Under the pieces are notes generated by a model that saw only the letters and a list, made by a program, of their open reading frames with translations, was not told where the DNA came from and did not search any database. DNA of 64,000 nucleotides from Gonapodya prolifera JEL478 (lineage: Eukaryota; Monoblepharomycota; Monoblepharidomycetes; Monoblepharidales; Gonapodyaceae). The stretch is taken from assembly GCA_001574975.1 (NCBI GenBank), contig KQ965804.1, forward strand, positions 57,881 through 121,880. Direction: 5' to 3'. The position numbers were made by a program, and so were the translations under genes. Each line of letters starts with the position of its first letter. Within the stretch, counting starts at the first letter, position 1. Shown in pieces: positions 1 to 12,162 of the stretch.

Positions 1-103
1 GGACTTAAATATATCTTATGCAGCATTCATTTCGTGAGCAGATTCTTTGGTATATCAATATATTTATAACTATTACGAGGCGCTTGCCAGCAAGTCAAAC
101 CTA

Positions 104-1868
104 TTACTCTCCTGGGTCGGATGACGAAACAGTAGCATTTGTCATATTGAGGGGGGGACCACCAAAGTGAGCTCTTGAACACAAAAAACAATATCGAGTA
201 CTCACTTGTCTGAAACATCGTCCAATTGTAGCTCGTTGCCCCTGGAGGAGTGAAAAATTGAGTTTCAGCAAGATTGATGCATGCACAAAACAAAGCCACG
301 CACAATCAGCATACACCCCCTCCGCCGTGGGCCTACACCCCATCACCAGCTCGTCCTGATCCGAATTAAACCAAAACTGTATCGGCATCTCCGGGCCGTC
401 CCTCCGCATGACCACCTCCTCGGCCAAAGCCCTGTCGAACGGGTCGCTGGTGATACGCTCGCCCAGCATGCTGAGCGAGCGCAGACGAGGCAAGTGGAGG
501 AACAGGAGTGTCGCTGCGGCGATTGAGGTGCCCGCGTAGTCGTCTAACGAGAGCTGCTCGAGTTTTGGGCAAAGGGTGAAGATGTTTTGGATGGTGGTGG
601 GGGTCAGCGCACGGCTGTCCAAGCGGGAAGTGGAGAGGTCAAGGGCCTAATAATGGGGGGTAGGTAGGTAGATGAGACAAGCGAATGGTGTCTTGTGAAA
701 GTGCCTCACCTCCAGACCGAAACCAATTTTCTCCAGCATTGCGTACAGACCTTCATCCCATTCAACCGAACAGTACGGTATCAACAAATGCGTCAACCCG
801 CTAAGCCTCGCCAGTGCCTCCAGCTCCTCCCTCTTTTGGATTTTGGCCACGAACAACCTCGTCAGGTTCCCGTACCGCGAAATCTTGTCGAATTCGACAA
901 GGCTCGGTATCCGCTCGGCTATTTTGAGGGAGTGCAGGTAAGGCAGGTCGGGTGGGAGGTTGACGTCACCCGTGAACTCGGATAGAGAAAGAAGGCGGAA
1001 GTTAGGACAGCGGAGAAGCAGGGGATTGATCCAAACGGCAGCGATTGGCGGCCTGGAAGCATGTTGAAGGGGGAGTTCAGGTTGAGTGCACGGTAAATGG
1101 CAAGGAAACTAAAACGATCGGAAAACAGGTCCAGGGTTTCCATCCCCTCCAAAATGGCCTGGAGTTTCTTCCACTCATACGATGCGCAAACAACTCATAG
1201 CACTCTCACCAGTTGTACAGTCTCAGCCTCACCACATTTTCCCCGGCAGGTATAACATGCACAGTCCACACCGCAAACAAGTCCGGCGCTAAGCAATCCA
1301 CCGCCCAGTCCCTCACGAACGGTGCAACGTGTCTCAGCGCATCGCCAACTTCTGAGAAATATCGCCTCTCCCGGTCGTTGTTGCCCGCCGTGAGCTCTGC
1401 CCGCAGTGGGCGGACCAGCGACCGGATGGCTGGTGTCATCGAAGTGAAAACGTGCAGGCGGCGCTGATCTTCACGTTTAAGGTCAATGCTCCATCGGCGC
1501 CAGAGGAATACGGTGGCTGGAACTCGCCAGGTGCGTCTGATGAGCGGAGATTGGAGGTTGAGCTAATCGTCACTACGAAGCCATCGGCCTCGCTGGAAAC
1601 GACGATCCTACCCTACTAGAGCACATCGTGCCAGATCTCTCTCGTCGAGAAAGCTCAGAACGTTCTCTACGAGCTCTGGTGTGGCGAAAACTTGGTCCTG
1701 GCTGGGAGCTCCCTGACGTTGCCCACGAACTGGGGGTACGGCCAGGAACGGTGTGTCACTTTCGATCGATGCACGAAGTTGGGCTGTTTGAGGCAAAGGA
1801 GGGTTGGATTCGAGTGGATGGGAGAAGTTTGGGGCCTTGATAAGAACACCGTTGGCCGATGCTCCCAT
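104..1868 (-). CDS. F-box / LRR-like protein
   Basis: Multi-exon gene read right to left. The first exon begins with ATG at 1868 and contains an F-box-like stretch (TPELVENVLSFLDERDLARC), the Skp1-binding motif of SCF ubiquitin-ligase adaptors. Later exons read WRVPATVFLWRRWSIDL, then leucine-rich segments (LEALARLSGLTHLLIPYCSV; LCPKLEQLSLDDYAG; LPRLRSLSMLG) that look like degenerate LRRs, the usual substrate-binding part. A clear intron lies near 1150-1205 (GTGAGA...CCAG). The C-terminal exon may end at the stop near 104, or a further intron may move it slightly. Family knowledge: such proteins recruit targets to SCF for ubiquitination. The substrate cannot be inferred. Intron boundaries between 1608 and 1440 are uncertain. 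Confidence 0.65.
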
Positions 1869-2293
1869 CTGGAGCGAAGAGGGAAGGCGGTTTCATCGTT
1901 GCAGCGTTAGGGAGGAAAGCAACAAGCATCGCGCACCATCTTTGTGGCGGGAGGGAGCTGGGCGGAGGAAGTCGCCAAATCAAGTGAAGACGGAGTGAAC
2001 CTTCACAAATGAACTATACAGTACAGCAGGCACACAAGCGAATACACTGAAGCCATGCCATTTTGAATTACCCAAGATTACACATGGCACTGTGGTTATT
2101 TTTGGCCTTTCAGTGGCACTTTTTGCCGCCACCCATTTTTTCGAACCAGAAAGAAAATTCTGAATCTGGCACCAAACGCCGGTGGCCCGACACCATTTCC
2201 GTCTGAGCAAAGAAAAGAGTAAATGAATGTTACCCTTGAGAGGGGTCGAATTAACTGCGGACGCCCCCTGCCGCCAGAAGACCCTGCAAATTC
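1869..2293. other. Divergent intergenic region
   Basis: A 425 bp gap between the 5' ends of the F-box gene (leftward) and the SH3 membrane protein gene (rightward), so it must hold both promoters. I see no convincing TATA box or gene here. Confidence 0.4.
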
Positions 2294-4168
2294 ATGGGAC
2301 GGTGGAGACCCGCGGCGTTCACGATCGCGGCTGCCCTTCTTCTGTTTGCATCCTCAGTGACGGAAGTGCAGAGCCAAGGGGTATCTGCAGTTATATATCC
2401 ATGTTCTCCTCACAGCCACCTAACAATTTTCTCTTGGGGCACCGCCCACTGTAGAATTGCACATCAAAAGCATGCCAAACAACCCTCGCATGCGTGGATC
2501 TGCCTACCGATGAACAGTTCACTGTCTGCGTGTGCTCGAACAGGCAAGACTTCGTTACTTGCAGGGATCAATGCCTGGTAGTTGATAACCTCGGCATCAC
2601 GGATGCACGGCTCAATGCAAGTGGCGGTGTCCCTAGTTTTTGTTTCACCATTTGAATGATCGTGACGTTGTGTGGATGCCAGGCTGTTTGTGGGAGCGTT
2701 ACAAACACTCGTAAGGTGACGTCTACGGCAAGAACATCAGCCGCCCCATCTCCGACGCCATCGCTGTCGCCTGGATGCTCAGGGTATGTTTGTTTTTGTA
2801 GCAGATTCCGAAAATCTGACATCTCACGGAGAACTGTTCGCGTATAGGGGCCTCTGTACACAATTTGTCAACACCTGCGCGGCGGTGAGTAGAATCGGCC
2901 ACATTCTCAGTGCTTTGGCTTTCCTTGCTTTATTTAAGTCTTCTCTCACTTCGTCAGGCGATAAGAGCTCAAGACGACATCGCATATGTTAGTGGTTGCA
3001 GTGCACACCATCCATTCAAAGCTCTCTCACCTCCTTAACACTCCTCGCTTTTTCCTGTCGCTAACTCTAGGGCCGTTGCGTCTGTGCTAATCTGGATGTG
3101 TACGGTCAATGCTCTGCCGTATGCCCCGAACTCCTTCCCACCGGCTTCGTTCTTTCCGACGTGCGCGCGTCGTGCCAAAACGGCCAGCCTCTGACCTCTT
3201 CAGCTTCCTTGGCACTCACTACGACGTCCCGCACGACCTCATCGAGCACCAGGGTTTCCTCCACAGCCGTCAGATCCAGTACCACAATGACCGCAAGTGG
3301 CACGGCAATCTCCTCACCGGGCTCCAACCAAGCCCAGAACGATGACGCGGGCGGGAGTGGTCTTGCTACCGGTGCCATTGTCGGCATTGTGGTCGGCATT
3401 GCAGCCATCGTTCTTGCAGCAGTTGGAGGGGCTCTCTACTGGCGCCGTCGCAAGGCCCGATCAGGCGATGACAGCGTCACTCCGTTCAGTAGCGAAAAGC
3501 CTCTACCGGTTCCCCCGGCAAGCCAGATATTCCAGCAATACGCCCAGTCTCCGGTCCCCACACATGGATCAGGGTCACCGTACCAGGGTGGATCGCCATC
3601 CCCCCTCCTGTACGCTGCAGTCCCTGGCGTGCCATACAACCAAGAATCCACACAAATGAATCCCCCAGCATCATTTGTTTCCGAGTACCGACCACAGAAC
3701 GTGCCACCTCCGTCAGCGGCGACTTACCTGACCGTCGCGCCGGATTCGCTTGCTGTGCCCGTGTCGCCTGGCAGCGAGCGCACGAGTAGTAGGGTGCTTG
3801 GATCGGCAATTCTTGAGGGGCAGAGCACTCGGACAGATGGGGGAAAGAAACCTGGTGTCTATACTGCTGGGACTCAAGTGAGTGGAAGCTGTTCAGTTGC
3901 CTTGAGTGTGTGGTCTGACCGCCCGGATGCCGTGATAGCTACGTTCCAACTACGATGCAGTTGAATCCGACGAGCTGACCGTCCGTTGGGGTGACTCGAT
4001 TCAAGTCATGCAGTTTTTCGACGACGGGTGAGTTTTCCATTTCATGTTAGCTTTGGTGCGTCCCTTGCCCCTGGCTAACGGCACCGCGCTGTATCTAGGT
4101 GGGCTCTCGGTGTGAATCTCGCTACTAATAAGCAGGGTGTTCTCCCCCAGGATTTGTTGAGAATGTGA
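2294..4168 (+). CDS. Single-pass membrane protein: Cys-rich ectodomain, TM, C-terminal SH3 (copy A)
   Basis: ATG at 2294 starts a signal peptide (AAFTIAAALLLFASSVTEVQ). Spliced exons then give two Cys-rich segments, one around FTVCVCSNRQDFVTCRDQC and one around GRCVCANLDVYGQCSAVCP. A Ser/Thr-rich stalk follows, then one transmembrane helix (AIVGIVVGIAAIVLAAVGG) with an RRRK stop-transfer sequence, a Pro-rich cytoplasmic region, and an SH3 domain split by the last intron. The SH3 reads YDAVESDELTVRWGDSIQV, then FFDDG, then after the intron WALGVNLATNKQGVLPQDLL, stop at 4166-4168. The layout resembles yeast Fus1, with an O-glycosylated ectodomain, TM and SH3, so a surface-to-cytoskeleton or signalling adaptor role is inferred. 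The gene at 6433-7591 is a paralogue. Introns between 2380 and 3070 were placed by eye. Confidence 0.7.
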
Positions 4169-6432
4169 TTTATTAGTTTGCGGGGCGGGGGGATGGACGA
4201 CTATTTTGTTGTTGCGCTGAGCTTTTTATGCAGTTTTGTGATACTACAACGCTAAAAAACTACTTCGACGAATTAATGTATTGTCAACGGGCTAGGATAG
4301 GCACTAACCAAAACACCTCGCGGACACAGACGTTGAGTGCGGCACTCGTAAGAGACCACGCCTCGACATCTACGAATCTGGAAGAGTGCTACGGTTTTGA
4401 AATGAGGGGAGCTGCTCCTAGGCCGAGGACCGAGGGCAGCGGAGCTGCAGATGAAAACGCATCATTGCAGACGTCGCATTGTTAGATGGAGTTGGGCACG
4501 GCGCAAGCAAACAAAACGGCCATGTGGAAACCCCACGTGAGTCACGAACGAGACAGGCAGGCGTCGGTCCAGTCCATCGAGCTGCTCGTTCACCTCTCCA
4601 CCAGCAACGATGCTCACATTTTGTTACATTTCGTCCACGGGGGTGAAAGAAAGAGGTGTTCCCCGAAGAGAGGCTGCAGCCCTAAATCGTCTGGGATCCG
4701 CATCACGAAACCAACTCATCAGCGAATCTTCTCCTAACACCACTTTTTGCCAAGTAGAATAATCGGGTTCTGCAGAGCGGCGCGTGGAGAAGACTTTCCG
4801 CCTGTGAAAGTGGAGATGTCTCTGTTCTGTGTTTTGCATGTGACATGCGGATTCGCACATCTCAAATCCCTTCCGCGAAGTCAGCAACATGGGACGAGAC
4901 ACAAGTAAAGACGGATCTCAGTCAAAGAGTGTCTCAAATGGCTGCTTGACGTCACTTGCTCAGCAACGGTTCACATTATTGTGACGCTTGTGACAGGGGG
5001 AGATAGTAGAGGGGAAACAGAGACTGTTGCTCAGGTAGTCCAATTGGATGAATCACTTTAACCGTTAAACTTCGACCATCGCTTGAGCTTCAATGAGACT
5101 TGTCAGTGCTCTGAAATCATGGCACCTGTGTCGTGTCGTCCGGTGTTGATGTACTTCTGCTTTTCGATTTGGATTTCTACTTCCCCTTCATGTAATCGGC
5201 CAAGTGTTTCCACCAAGAATAACGCCAGCACAACCGGCAAACGTCCCAAAGAGAAGATCAATTGACATCTCAAGGTACACGTCCACAAAGTTACAGAGGC
5301 TTTTGGCGAGTTAGGTCCTCGTTCCCGAGCTTCGTTGTTCTCGCCCATACAAAATAGAGACAGTAATTTGTCAACAACATAATAACAAAACACACCGCAG
5401 TAGTTTGTGCAACACGTATGTACGGCAGCTCTCAAGAGTCAGCGCCCATCTAAGTATTTGGCGCGCAGAATGTTATGTACTTAGTCCATAACCCAAAATG
5501 AAGAATCCTCGAACTTCAGATTCTTTTCTCCATTTCGGTAGACTGAGCAACAGCCCGTTCGTTGTCTGTGCAATAAGCACGGAGATAGGGCCCGTATTGT
5601 CTCTGGTATCATATTTTTACATTTACACATGGAAGGGTTGTGGACGGTGTCTGTGCTTCAGTGAAACATCGTATGTGAACCGGCACTGGAATCTGCTGAA
5701 CATGGGACTGGCGGCCCATGCGTCAATTTACCATCCAGATCACCTGCAACTCCTAACTGCCACGCCACCGACCTCCTCATTCATGTCGACCTGCTTCCAC
5801 CACAGGACTGACCGTGTCTTTTCTTAGTCTCCAGCAAACACAGCACCCCTTCGAAAGGCAAGGAGCACGACTTCGGGGTCGATGAGCACAACTTCGTCGG
5901 GACAAAGAGAGCGTAATTGCCTTGTCTGGGTCTGGCATGTACCTAACCTATTGTGCGGGTGACATCGCGGTCGCTTCAATGGACGGGGTTTTCACATCCG
6001 TCAAACTCAACGACGGGAGAAGGGCCGCGTGACGCAGTCCATTCGCCCATGGTGCATCGACATCCCACGCAGGATGGCCTGCGCCATTCACAGGCGCGGA
6101 CGAGCACAGGCATACTCAGCGGTAGTGGAGTGGCGTGCAAAGGACTGGGTCAGAGAATTGACATGAACCGACAGCATGGGGGCGTAGAGGAAGGAAGATG
6201 TGGAGGAGAAAATGGTGGAAAAGAAGAAGGGGGGGCGGGCGGGGGGGAGGGGGGAGGGAGGAGAAAAGAACTACTTCGACGAAATGTATGTTGCACGGGG
6301 CTGTGCTTGCCCAAGCCGGCCAGGCCATACTTGTTTTCCCTTCCAGCATTCTCCGCCGTTTGCCCACAATTTACCTATCAGCAGACGAAATCTGCGAACC
6401 GTTGGAACTGCAATCTGAATCTCGTCGAGACA
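4169..6432. other. Long intergenic region without a recognisable gene
   Basis: About 2.3 kb between the two SH3-protein paralogues. Open frames here are short and show no domain, signal peptide or consistent splice pattern. A shared word, AACTACTTCGACGA, occurs near 4258 and 6269 with similar flanks, perhaps a relic of the duplication that made the paralogues. A purine-rich GGGGGGCGGGCGGGGG tract lies near 6228-6260, just upstream of copy B. Confidence 0.4.
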
Positions 6433-7591
6433 ATGCGTCGACGACTCGCCTTGGTTCTCCTGATCGCTGCAACAACATCCAGCACTTCAGCATTCGGCCG
6501 TCATTCTCCGATTCTTCTCCCTCGCCAGGATGTTGCATCCTGTGCGTCTACGCCGACCTGCCTGGGGCTCTATTCATCATGTAACTCGGTGACTACTGAA
6601 GCGTTTGGGCTAATTGACGTCTGTTGGATACGTGGGCTTATGAACCTCCTTGTCGCCTTCTAGAGCTTCACATCCGACACGAACGCTATCGTACGTTGAA
6701 CATCAGTTGATTCTGACCCGTTTTCCGTCTAAACACGCCGATTCATCACAAGGTCTCTTGCATTTGTTCCAACCTTGACTCCTATTCCAAATGTGTCACC
6801 GATTGCCCAGGCATTCTCGGTGGAACAACGCTTGATCAAGTGAAGACAGCGTGTAACATGGGTGGGACAGCTTCAATCTCCGGGCCTCATTGTCCTCGTC
6901 CTCACCTTCGACCTCTTTACTAGCCGCGACTTCATCGGGCGGATTATCGGCGGGAGCGATTGCGGGCATTATAGCAGGGTCGGTTGTCCTCCTTCTTGCG
7001 ATCGCTGGTGCGGTATATTTCCTCTTGTCTCGCCGCAAGCGGGCAACACGTGGCCCCCGATACGGAGCGGGCTATCAGCCTATGTATGCTCAGCCCTTCA
7101 GAGACACACAAACGTACACTCCTGTCATGGTGTCTACCGGCCCTGGTGGCTTTGGTGACGCTCGTGATGAAGTATCACCTGGAATTCCCCCCGTCGTACC
7201 ACCGTTTTACACGCCCCCGGCGGTGCCAGGAGAGACTATGTTGCCACCTCCAGCATTGGCGCGAACCACAAGCAGGAAACTTGCTTTGGCACCGACTTCG
7301 CCAACCGTTCCGCCAGACGTTAATGTGATTATTCCACCTGGATTCACCCCAGGCCTGGCGTATCCCGTGAAAACTCAGGGTTATCAAGCTGTAGAGCAGG
7401 ATGAGCTCACTGTTAATTTTGGGGACAGCGTGAAGGTGCAGCAGGTGTACGATGACGGGTGAGTTGGTCCCAAAGTTGTCTTCTCTGCAGTTCCTCAAAT
7501 AACTCCCCCTGTAAGCTGGGCATACGGGTTTAACAACACCACGGGCAAAAAGGGCATGTTTCCATGGGGTGCCATAAACGGAAAAGGGTGA
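6433..7591 (+). CDS. Single-pass membrane protein: Cys-rich ectodomain, TM, C-terminal SH3 (copy B)
   Basis: ATG at 6433 opens a signal peptide (RRRLALVLLIAATTSSTSAF). The ectodomain has one Cys module: CASTPTCLGLYSSCNS, intron, then SCICSNLDSYSKCVTDCPG, matching the second module of the gene at 2294-4168. A Ser-rich linker, a TM helix (IAGIIAGSVVLLLAIAGAVY) followed by SRRKRA, and a Pro-rich tail come next. The SH3 domain reads YQAVEQDELTVNFGDSVKV and VYDDG, an intron at 7459-7515, then WAYGFNNTTGKKGMFPWGAI, stop at 7589-7591. The ALYDY, DDGW and GxFP SH3 signatures are recognisable. A membrane adaptor binding Pro-rich partners is inferred. It lies in the same orientation as its paralogue, consistent with tandem duplication. 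Confidence 0.72.
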
Positions 7592-7778
7592 AATGATGTT
7601 GTGGTGGCTGAATATTATTTCAAGTGTTAGGACTCGTGCCATTATTTACTTTTCCTATCTGTCCGATTTGATCTGTTGTGTGTGTCGCTTCTATTTTACA
7701 AATCTTTCAAGTGCATATATAAAGGGTAATATGTTGGGTATTGTTGTGGAAGGTTTCTGTACAAAAGTCCACCAAGTT

Positions 7779-10700
7779 TTAGGATCCGTCAGCTTCGCTG
7801 CATTCCGACGCTTCAACATCGTCCTGAATTTTGTCCGACTGACCACCCAAATAATCATACAACGTGGTTCTCTTTCTAACCTCGAACTCCTCCAGACTTC
7901 GACCAAGTGTCCATGAATCAAAAACTCCCATCTCACGGGACTGAGATGGTCGCACAACAAACGTTCCATCCAGATCTTCATTCGCCAACCGTTTGAGCTC
8001 CTCAAACCACATCAAGCCTTCTTCTTTAGCCTCCTTTTGCTGATCCTCAAATTTAGCCCGCCTCGCACGTTGGATGCATGCGAGCATGATATTGTGAATC
8101 GAAATTTGATCGGGTCCAAAACCAGCATGGATCATCTGCTCCGCGACGTCTTTGGTCCCTTGGATATCCCCCACACGTGCCTTGCATCGCATCAAGAAGT
8201 GGAACGCTGCCGGATCTCCCTCGCTATCTAGTCCATTTAACAGAAGCCACTTCATGCCGGCTTCGCATGCCATCACGTCTGGCCTTGGCTCCATTTCCGA
8301 GGCCCACAACATCATTTGCTTCACGACATATGCGTCTGCATGTGGAGTAGACATGGCCTTTTGGACAATGGAAATGGCTGTGGCGTAATCTCCACGAGCA
8401 ATCCACGTTAGGGCCAGCACACCAACGAGGTAGGCCGTGGGTTTGCAATGGGTCATAGAATAAGACGCGAGAGAAAAAGCCATTTCCGGTTGACCGAGAT
8501 CGAGAAGGGCACAACATGCAACGTGGTAGGGGTGCGACTTCTTCAGTTGGCCGGCGGGGTGCGAGGCAAGGTCCGAGTCCAAATACCCTGTGGCTACCCA
8601 CTCCTCGTTGACTTTGATTCGGTTTTCCGGGAAATCGATCACCTTCGATATGACTTGTAGTGCTTTCCGCGGATTTCCCGATTTCCTGAGGCCAGCCGCA
8701 AGTCCTGTTCGAAATGCTACGTCGTGCTCTATTGTTTCCTTATCGATGCCTCCAGCATCGACGGCCCTTCCCACCGCCCACCACAGTGTCTCTATTTCAA
8801 CCCTCGCAGCCAATCCTGACACAACAGCCGCAAGAATAGTTGAAGACCAACTAAGTCCTGCCTGTTCCATGAAACCCTCAAGTATCAGAACACCTTGTTT
8901 CCCCAAAGATTTCACCAGTCCCGAAGCAGCCGAAGTAAGACCGTCGTTCGTTATCCAGCCCTTTTTTGACATATCTTGCAGATGATCCAGGCAAGCATCC
9001 CTATCTGCCTGACTCAGTGGTTTTAGTGCAGCCACTGCAAAAGTTTGATTTATAACTGCTCCAGAGTCCTTTACTCTGCGCCAGCAGCGAGAAGCGAGGC
9101 GATATTCGCCACGACTTGTCCATGACCTCATCACCTCCATCCAGGCAGGCACCAATAAAGTTGCCGATATTGTTGAGTGCTCGGACCACCACGCCAGGTG
9201 CCTCTGTGCCTCGCTTGGGTTAAATATATCGCCGCAATAATATTTTGTCATTTGTTCGATGGCTTTGGAAAGGGATTCTGGTCGAACCAACTTCTCCAGC
9301 ACATGTGCGACAGGTCGTTTCGCATCCCCCAACCCAGCGACTCTGGACATAACCACAGTTGAAAAGGTCGAATCCTCAAAATTGTTCTGTGCTACCCGAG
9401 CGACGGCACCTTCCAAAACTGGTGGGACCTCGCCCTGTACAATGCGAAGAAGAGACGCAATGAAAAGTCGAACATTTGCAAGCCACTTCTCCCCTTCGAG
9501 GTCGGCGTTCTCGAAAGATTTGAAAAGCGCATCACACGAGGAACAAAGGAAATGGAACGAAAACTGGGTGAATGGGTCCCGCGAGGTCATTGGAATAGTG
9601 TAGGACTGAACAAGAGCTTGCCGCATCCGCGCGACGGATCCGTAGTGATACCCTCGCCCTTCTAAAGCGATGGAAAGGACCGTGAGTGCAACCAACACAT
9701 CAGACTGTGAAGGTGAGGAGGAAACACTTTCTGGCAGGATAGCCATCAAGTCGGGTGACAACACCCTCTGAGATGAGCTTGTAGGGTCCCCGGAAGGGTG
9801 CATCTCTCCCTCGCCAGCTCTCTCTTCTGACTCTGAAATGACATTGGCGAATCTGGCTTCTTTCAGTACCCTGTCTGCAATCAATAGGGCATCATCCAGA
9901 CGTCCAGACGCAAGGCAAGAGAGTGCGAGAAGTGATAATGATGTGGAGGATGGTGAAATTTTAGAGGCGAGCTCCGTTAAAAGTGCGGTAAAGAGGGGGT
10001 GTGGTTGAGAAATCGTCGATTGGAGAAGTTGGGAGTCAGTTGGAGAAGGAGCAACGGAAGACTGAATAATGGAGAGTGGATCCATCGCGACAGCGAGGGA
10101 TATCAGCTCCAGGAAGCCGTCGTCAGGATCCGTAGTTCTACTTTTAGCAACATCCGAATTCCCAAAGTCCTCTGTTGTCTTGAATATATTGACCAGATCT
10201 GCTGCCGACGCTTCTTGCGTGATTTGTTGAGGGCCACGTTCCACGTTATGAGGCAAGCCAACGTTGCCAAAACGTTCTGGGGCACCGGCAGTGGGCACTC
10301 GTTCACTTCCGTATGAAGCCTTCCTCTCAGCGTCGGCAGGATCCGTATGTCTACTTTCAGCAACCACGGAATTCCAAATGCTCTCCGTTTCCGCGAATAT
10401 GGTGTCCCGATCAGCTGGTCCAGAATTTTGAGCGAATTCCCAAAGACCACGTTTCCCGCTAGAAGGGAAGCCAAAATGGTTTGAGGCGCCAACATTTGTC
10501 ACAACTTTTCCTCCGCGGGAAGCCTTTTTCTCAGCTTTTGGAGCCTTCTTGTCAGCTTTTGTAGCCTTCACGTCAAATTTTGCAGCTTTCGAACCTCTTG
10601 CTGGGGGAGCACCAGGTGTCGATACATTACGAACAGGATTCGAGGTGACAGAGGAGTGGAAATTCGACGGAACCGTGGAAGGAGCAGGAGGTATCGGATC

Positions 10701-11204
10701 TGGGTTTGCTGGTGAAAGAGTGCTGCTCGCACGGACAGTGGGACACTGTCGCTTTAATTTGACCCGTGCTGCAGGAGCGGGTTCGGGGCCTGATGTAGAA
10801 TCAACCAGGGTATCCCCTGTCGGAATTTGGGTTGAGCGGATGGAACCCTCCAATCGGCCGAAAGACTCCATTGTTTTTGGGAGCGCCTTTCCCCCATTTT
10901 TCACCACTCCAAGTGACATTTCTCTCTCTCCAATGTACGATCCAGCCAGAGCTCCTGTATGTCCAAGGGTTGTGACCTTTTGCGCCGCAGATACTGTTCC
11001 CAAAAGAGGGAGGACATTGGGAGACGCACGGCGGGCAATACGCGTGATAAGAGATATATATGAGGAGAACGGAAGCCTTAGAAGTGGAAGGAGACCGATC
11101 AGGAGGGAAAAGGGTGACGGGGTGAATGCTGGTCGGCCAGCCTCAGTCGAAGAGGAGGAGATGGAGGTCACATCGGGAGTGGTGAGGGCCGGAGAGAGGT
11201 GCAT
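7779..11204 (-). CDS. PPR-like, probably mitochondrial, helical-repeat protein
   Basis: Uninterrupted 1,141-codon frame from ATG at 11204, unusual here because most neighbours have introns. The N-terminus is basic and hydroxylated (YISLITRIARRASPNVL) with no acidic residues early on, like a mitochondrial presequence. Roughly residues 120-360 are low complexity and hold a diverged internal repeat (ESRHTDPADAERK versus KSRTTDPDDG). The C-terminal half is alpha-helical with PPR-like pairs, clearest in DPAAFHFLMRCKARVGDIQG and EQMIHAGFGPDQISIHNIML. PPR proteins bind organellar RNA and act in processing, stability or translation; that role is inferred. TPR-like repeats are the alternative reading. 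Confidence 0.6.
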   Translation of the reverse strand: MHLSPALTTPDVTSISSSSTEAGRPAFTPSPFSLLIGLLPLLRLPFSSYISLITRIARRASPNVLPLLGTVSAAQKVTTLGHTGALAGSYIGEREMSLGVVKNGGKALPKTMESFGRLEGSIRSTQIPTGDTLVDSTSGPEPAPAARVKLKRQCPTVRASSTLSPANPDPIPPAPSTVPSNFHSSVTSNPVRNVSTPGAPPARGSKAAKFDVKATKADKKAPKAEKKASRGGKVVTNVGASNHFGFPSSGKRGLWEFAQNSGPADRDTIFAETESIWNSVVAESRHTDPADAERKASYGSERVPTAGAPERFGNVGLPHNVERGPQQITQEASAADLVNIFKTTEDFGNSDVAKSRTTDPDDGFLELISLAVAMDPLSIIQSSVAPSPTDSQLLQSTISQPHPLFTALLTELASKISPSSTSLSLLALSCLASGRLDDALLIADRVLKEARFANVISESEERAGEGEMHPSGDPTSSSQRVLSPDLMAILPESVSSSPSQSDVLVALTVLSIALEGRGYHYGSVARMRQALVQSYTIPMTSRDPFTQFSFHFLCSSCDALFKSFENADLEGEKWLANVRLFIASLLRIVQGEVPPVLEGAVARVAQNNFEDSTFSTVVMSRVAGLGDAKRPVAHVLEKLVRPESLSKAIEQMTKYYCGDIFNPSEAQRHLAWWSEHSTISATLLVPAWMEVMRSWTSRGEYRLASRCWRRVKDSGAVINQTFAVAALKPLSQADRDACLDHLQDMSKKGWITNDGLTSAASGLVKSLGKQGVLILEGFMEQAGLSWSSTILAAVVSGLAARVEIETLWWAVGRAVDAGGIDKETIEHDVAFRTGLAAGLRKSGNPRKALQVISKVIDFPENRIKVNEEWVATGYLDSDLASHPAGQLKKSHPYHVACCALLDLGQPEMAFSLASYSMTHCKPTAYLVGVLALTWIARGDYATAISIVQKAMSTPHADAYVVKQMMLWASEMEPRPDVMACEAGMKWLLLNGLDSEGDPAAFHFLMRCKARVGDIQGTKDVAEQMIHAGFGPDQISIHNIMLACIQRARRAKFEDQQKEAKEEGLMWFEELKRLANEDLDGTFVVRPSQSREMGVFDSWTLGRSLEEFEVRKRTTLYDYLGGQSDKIQDDVEASECSEADGS

Positions 11205-12162
11205 AGTGTACCGTCAAGTGCAGGTCCTATTGGTCGAAGAGAATGTTAACCTTCAAACGTTTCCAAATAGTGAATCGAAGTGCCCAAGGACAATGGTTTT
11301 CCACAGCAATACGACCCTCCTGCTGATGATCGTGCACGCAAGAGTGAGTTTCCAGTCCTGGCTTAAGACTTGTTATGATGCCTTTCATTGTTTCTTGTGA
11401 TTCAACGCTCCATCCTCCCAACTTCTCCTCCCCGATACCGATTTACGTTCCACCCGGGCCACTGAACCCAAATCGTTCCACGATGTGACGTACATCCTCT
11501 CGTGCTACTCACTGCTTAAGCTTTCTGTCCGCACTGGCGGCCACCGATTCTCCTTCCCGTGCTACACCACTTTCGACACTTACATACGCCCAATCACACC
11601 GTTCCTCAGGCCGAGTTTTGTCCCGAGATTGGAATGTCCTTAATCCTTGCTTTGTATCGTCGCGGTTGGTCTCAAGGAGTGAGCAACGGGTTGATGCCGA
11701 CGAAAAATTGCCGTCTAGTCACGATCATTTTTTCACTCCAGTGACCTCATGAACCAGTTGAAAACGAACATGCTAGAATAAATAGCTTGAGAGTATCTCC
11801 TTGGCGAAGAAAACTAAATAAGGGAGAAAAGCGACCGCGCTCCATCCTAAACTTTTTAGATGGAGACGTGTACCTTCTTTTTCTCGTCTTTCGTTCCCAA
11901 ATGTGATAGTCTTTGTCCACATGGCGCCACGAGTAAAACACGGTGGGAATGAGTGGACGTTGGTCTAGCAGACGGACCATGTGAACAAAATTGGACTGAA
12001 AGTCGGCGACTACATTACTGTATTCGTCTTCTCGGTGATCTTAGCATATTGAAATTTAAACAGGTGATGTTTTGGGAGGATGCTCATAATGCCGAGGTCG
12101 AGTGCGAGAGTGGCTCAATGATAGAATTCACGTGTCAGTTGCGAGGCTGTGCTAATCCAAAA
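11205..12162. other. Divergent intergenic region
   Basis: About 960 bp between the 5' end of the PPR-like gene and the start of the LRR gene. It should contain both promoters. No domain-bearing frame, RNA gene or repeat was found. Confidence 0.35.

Noticed and set aside
10549-11400. A 283-codon open frame on the plus strand opposite the PPR-like gene
   Set aside because: It lies antisense to the well-supported minus-strand frame, shows no domain, and its openness follows from the codon usage of the real gene.
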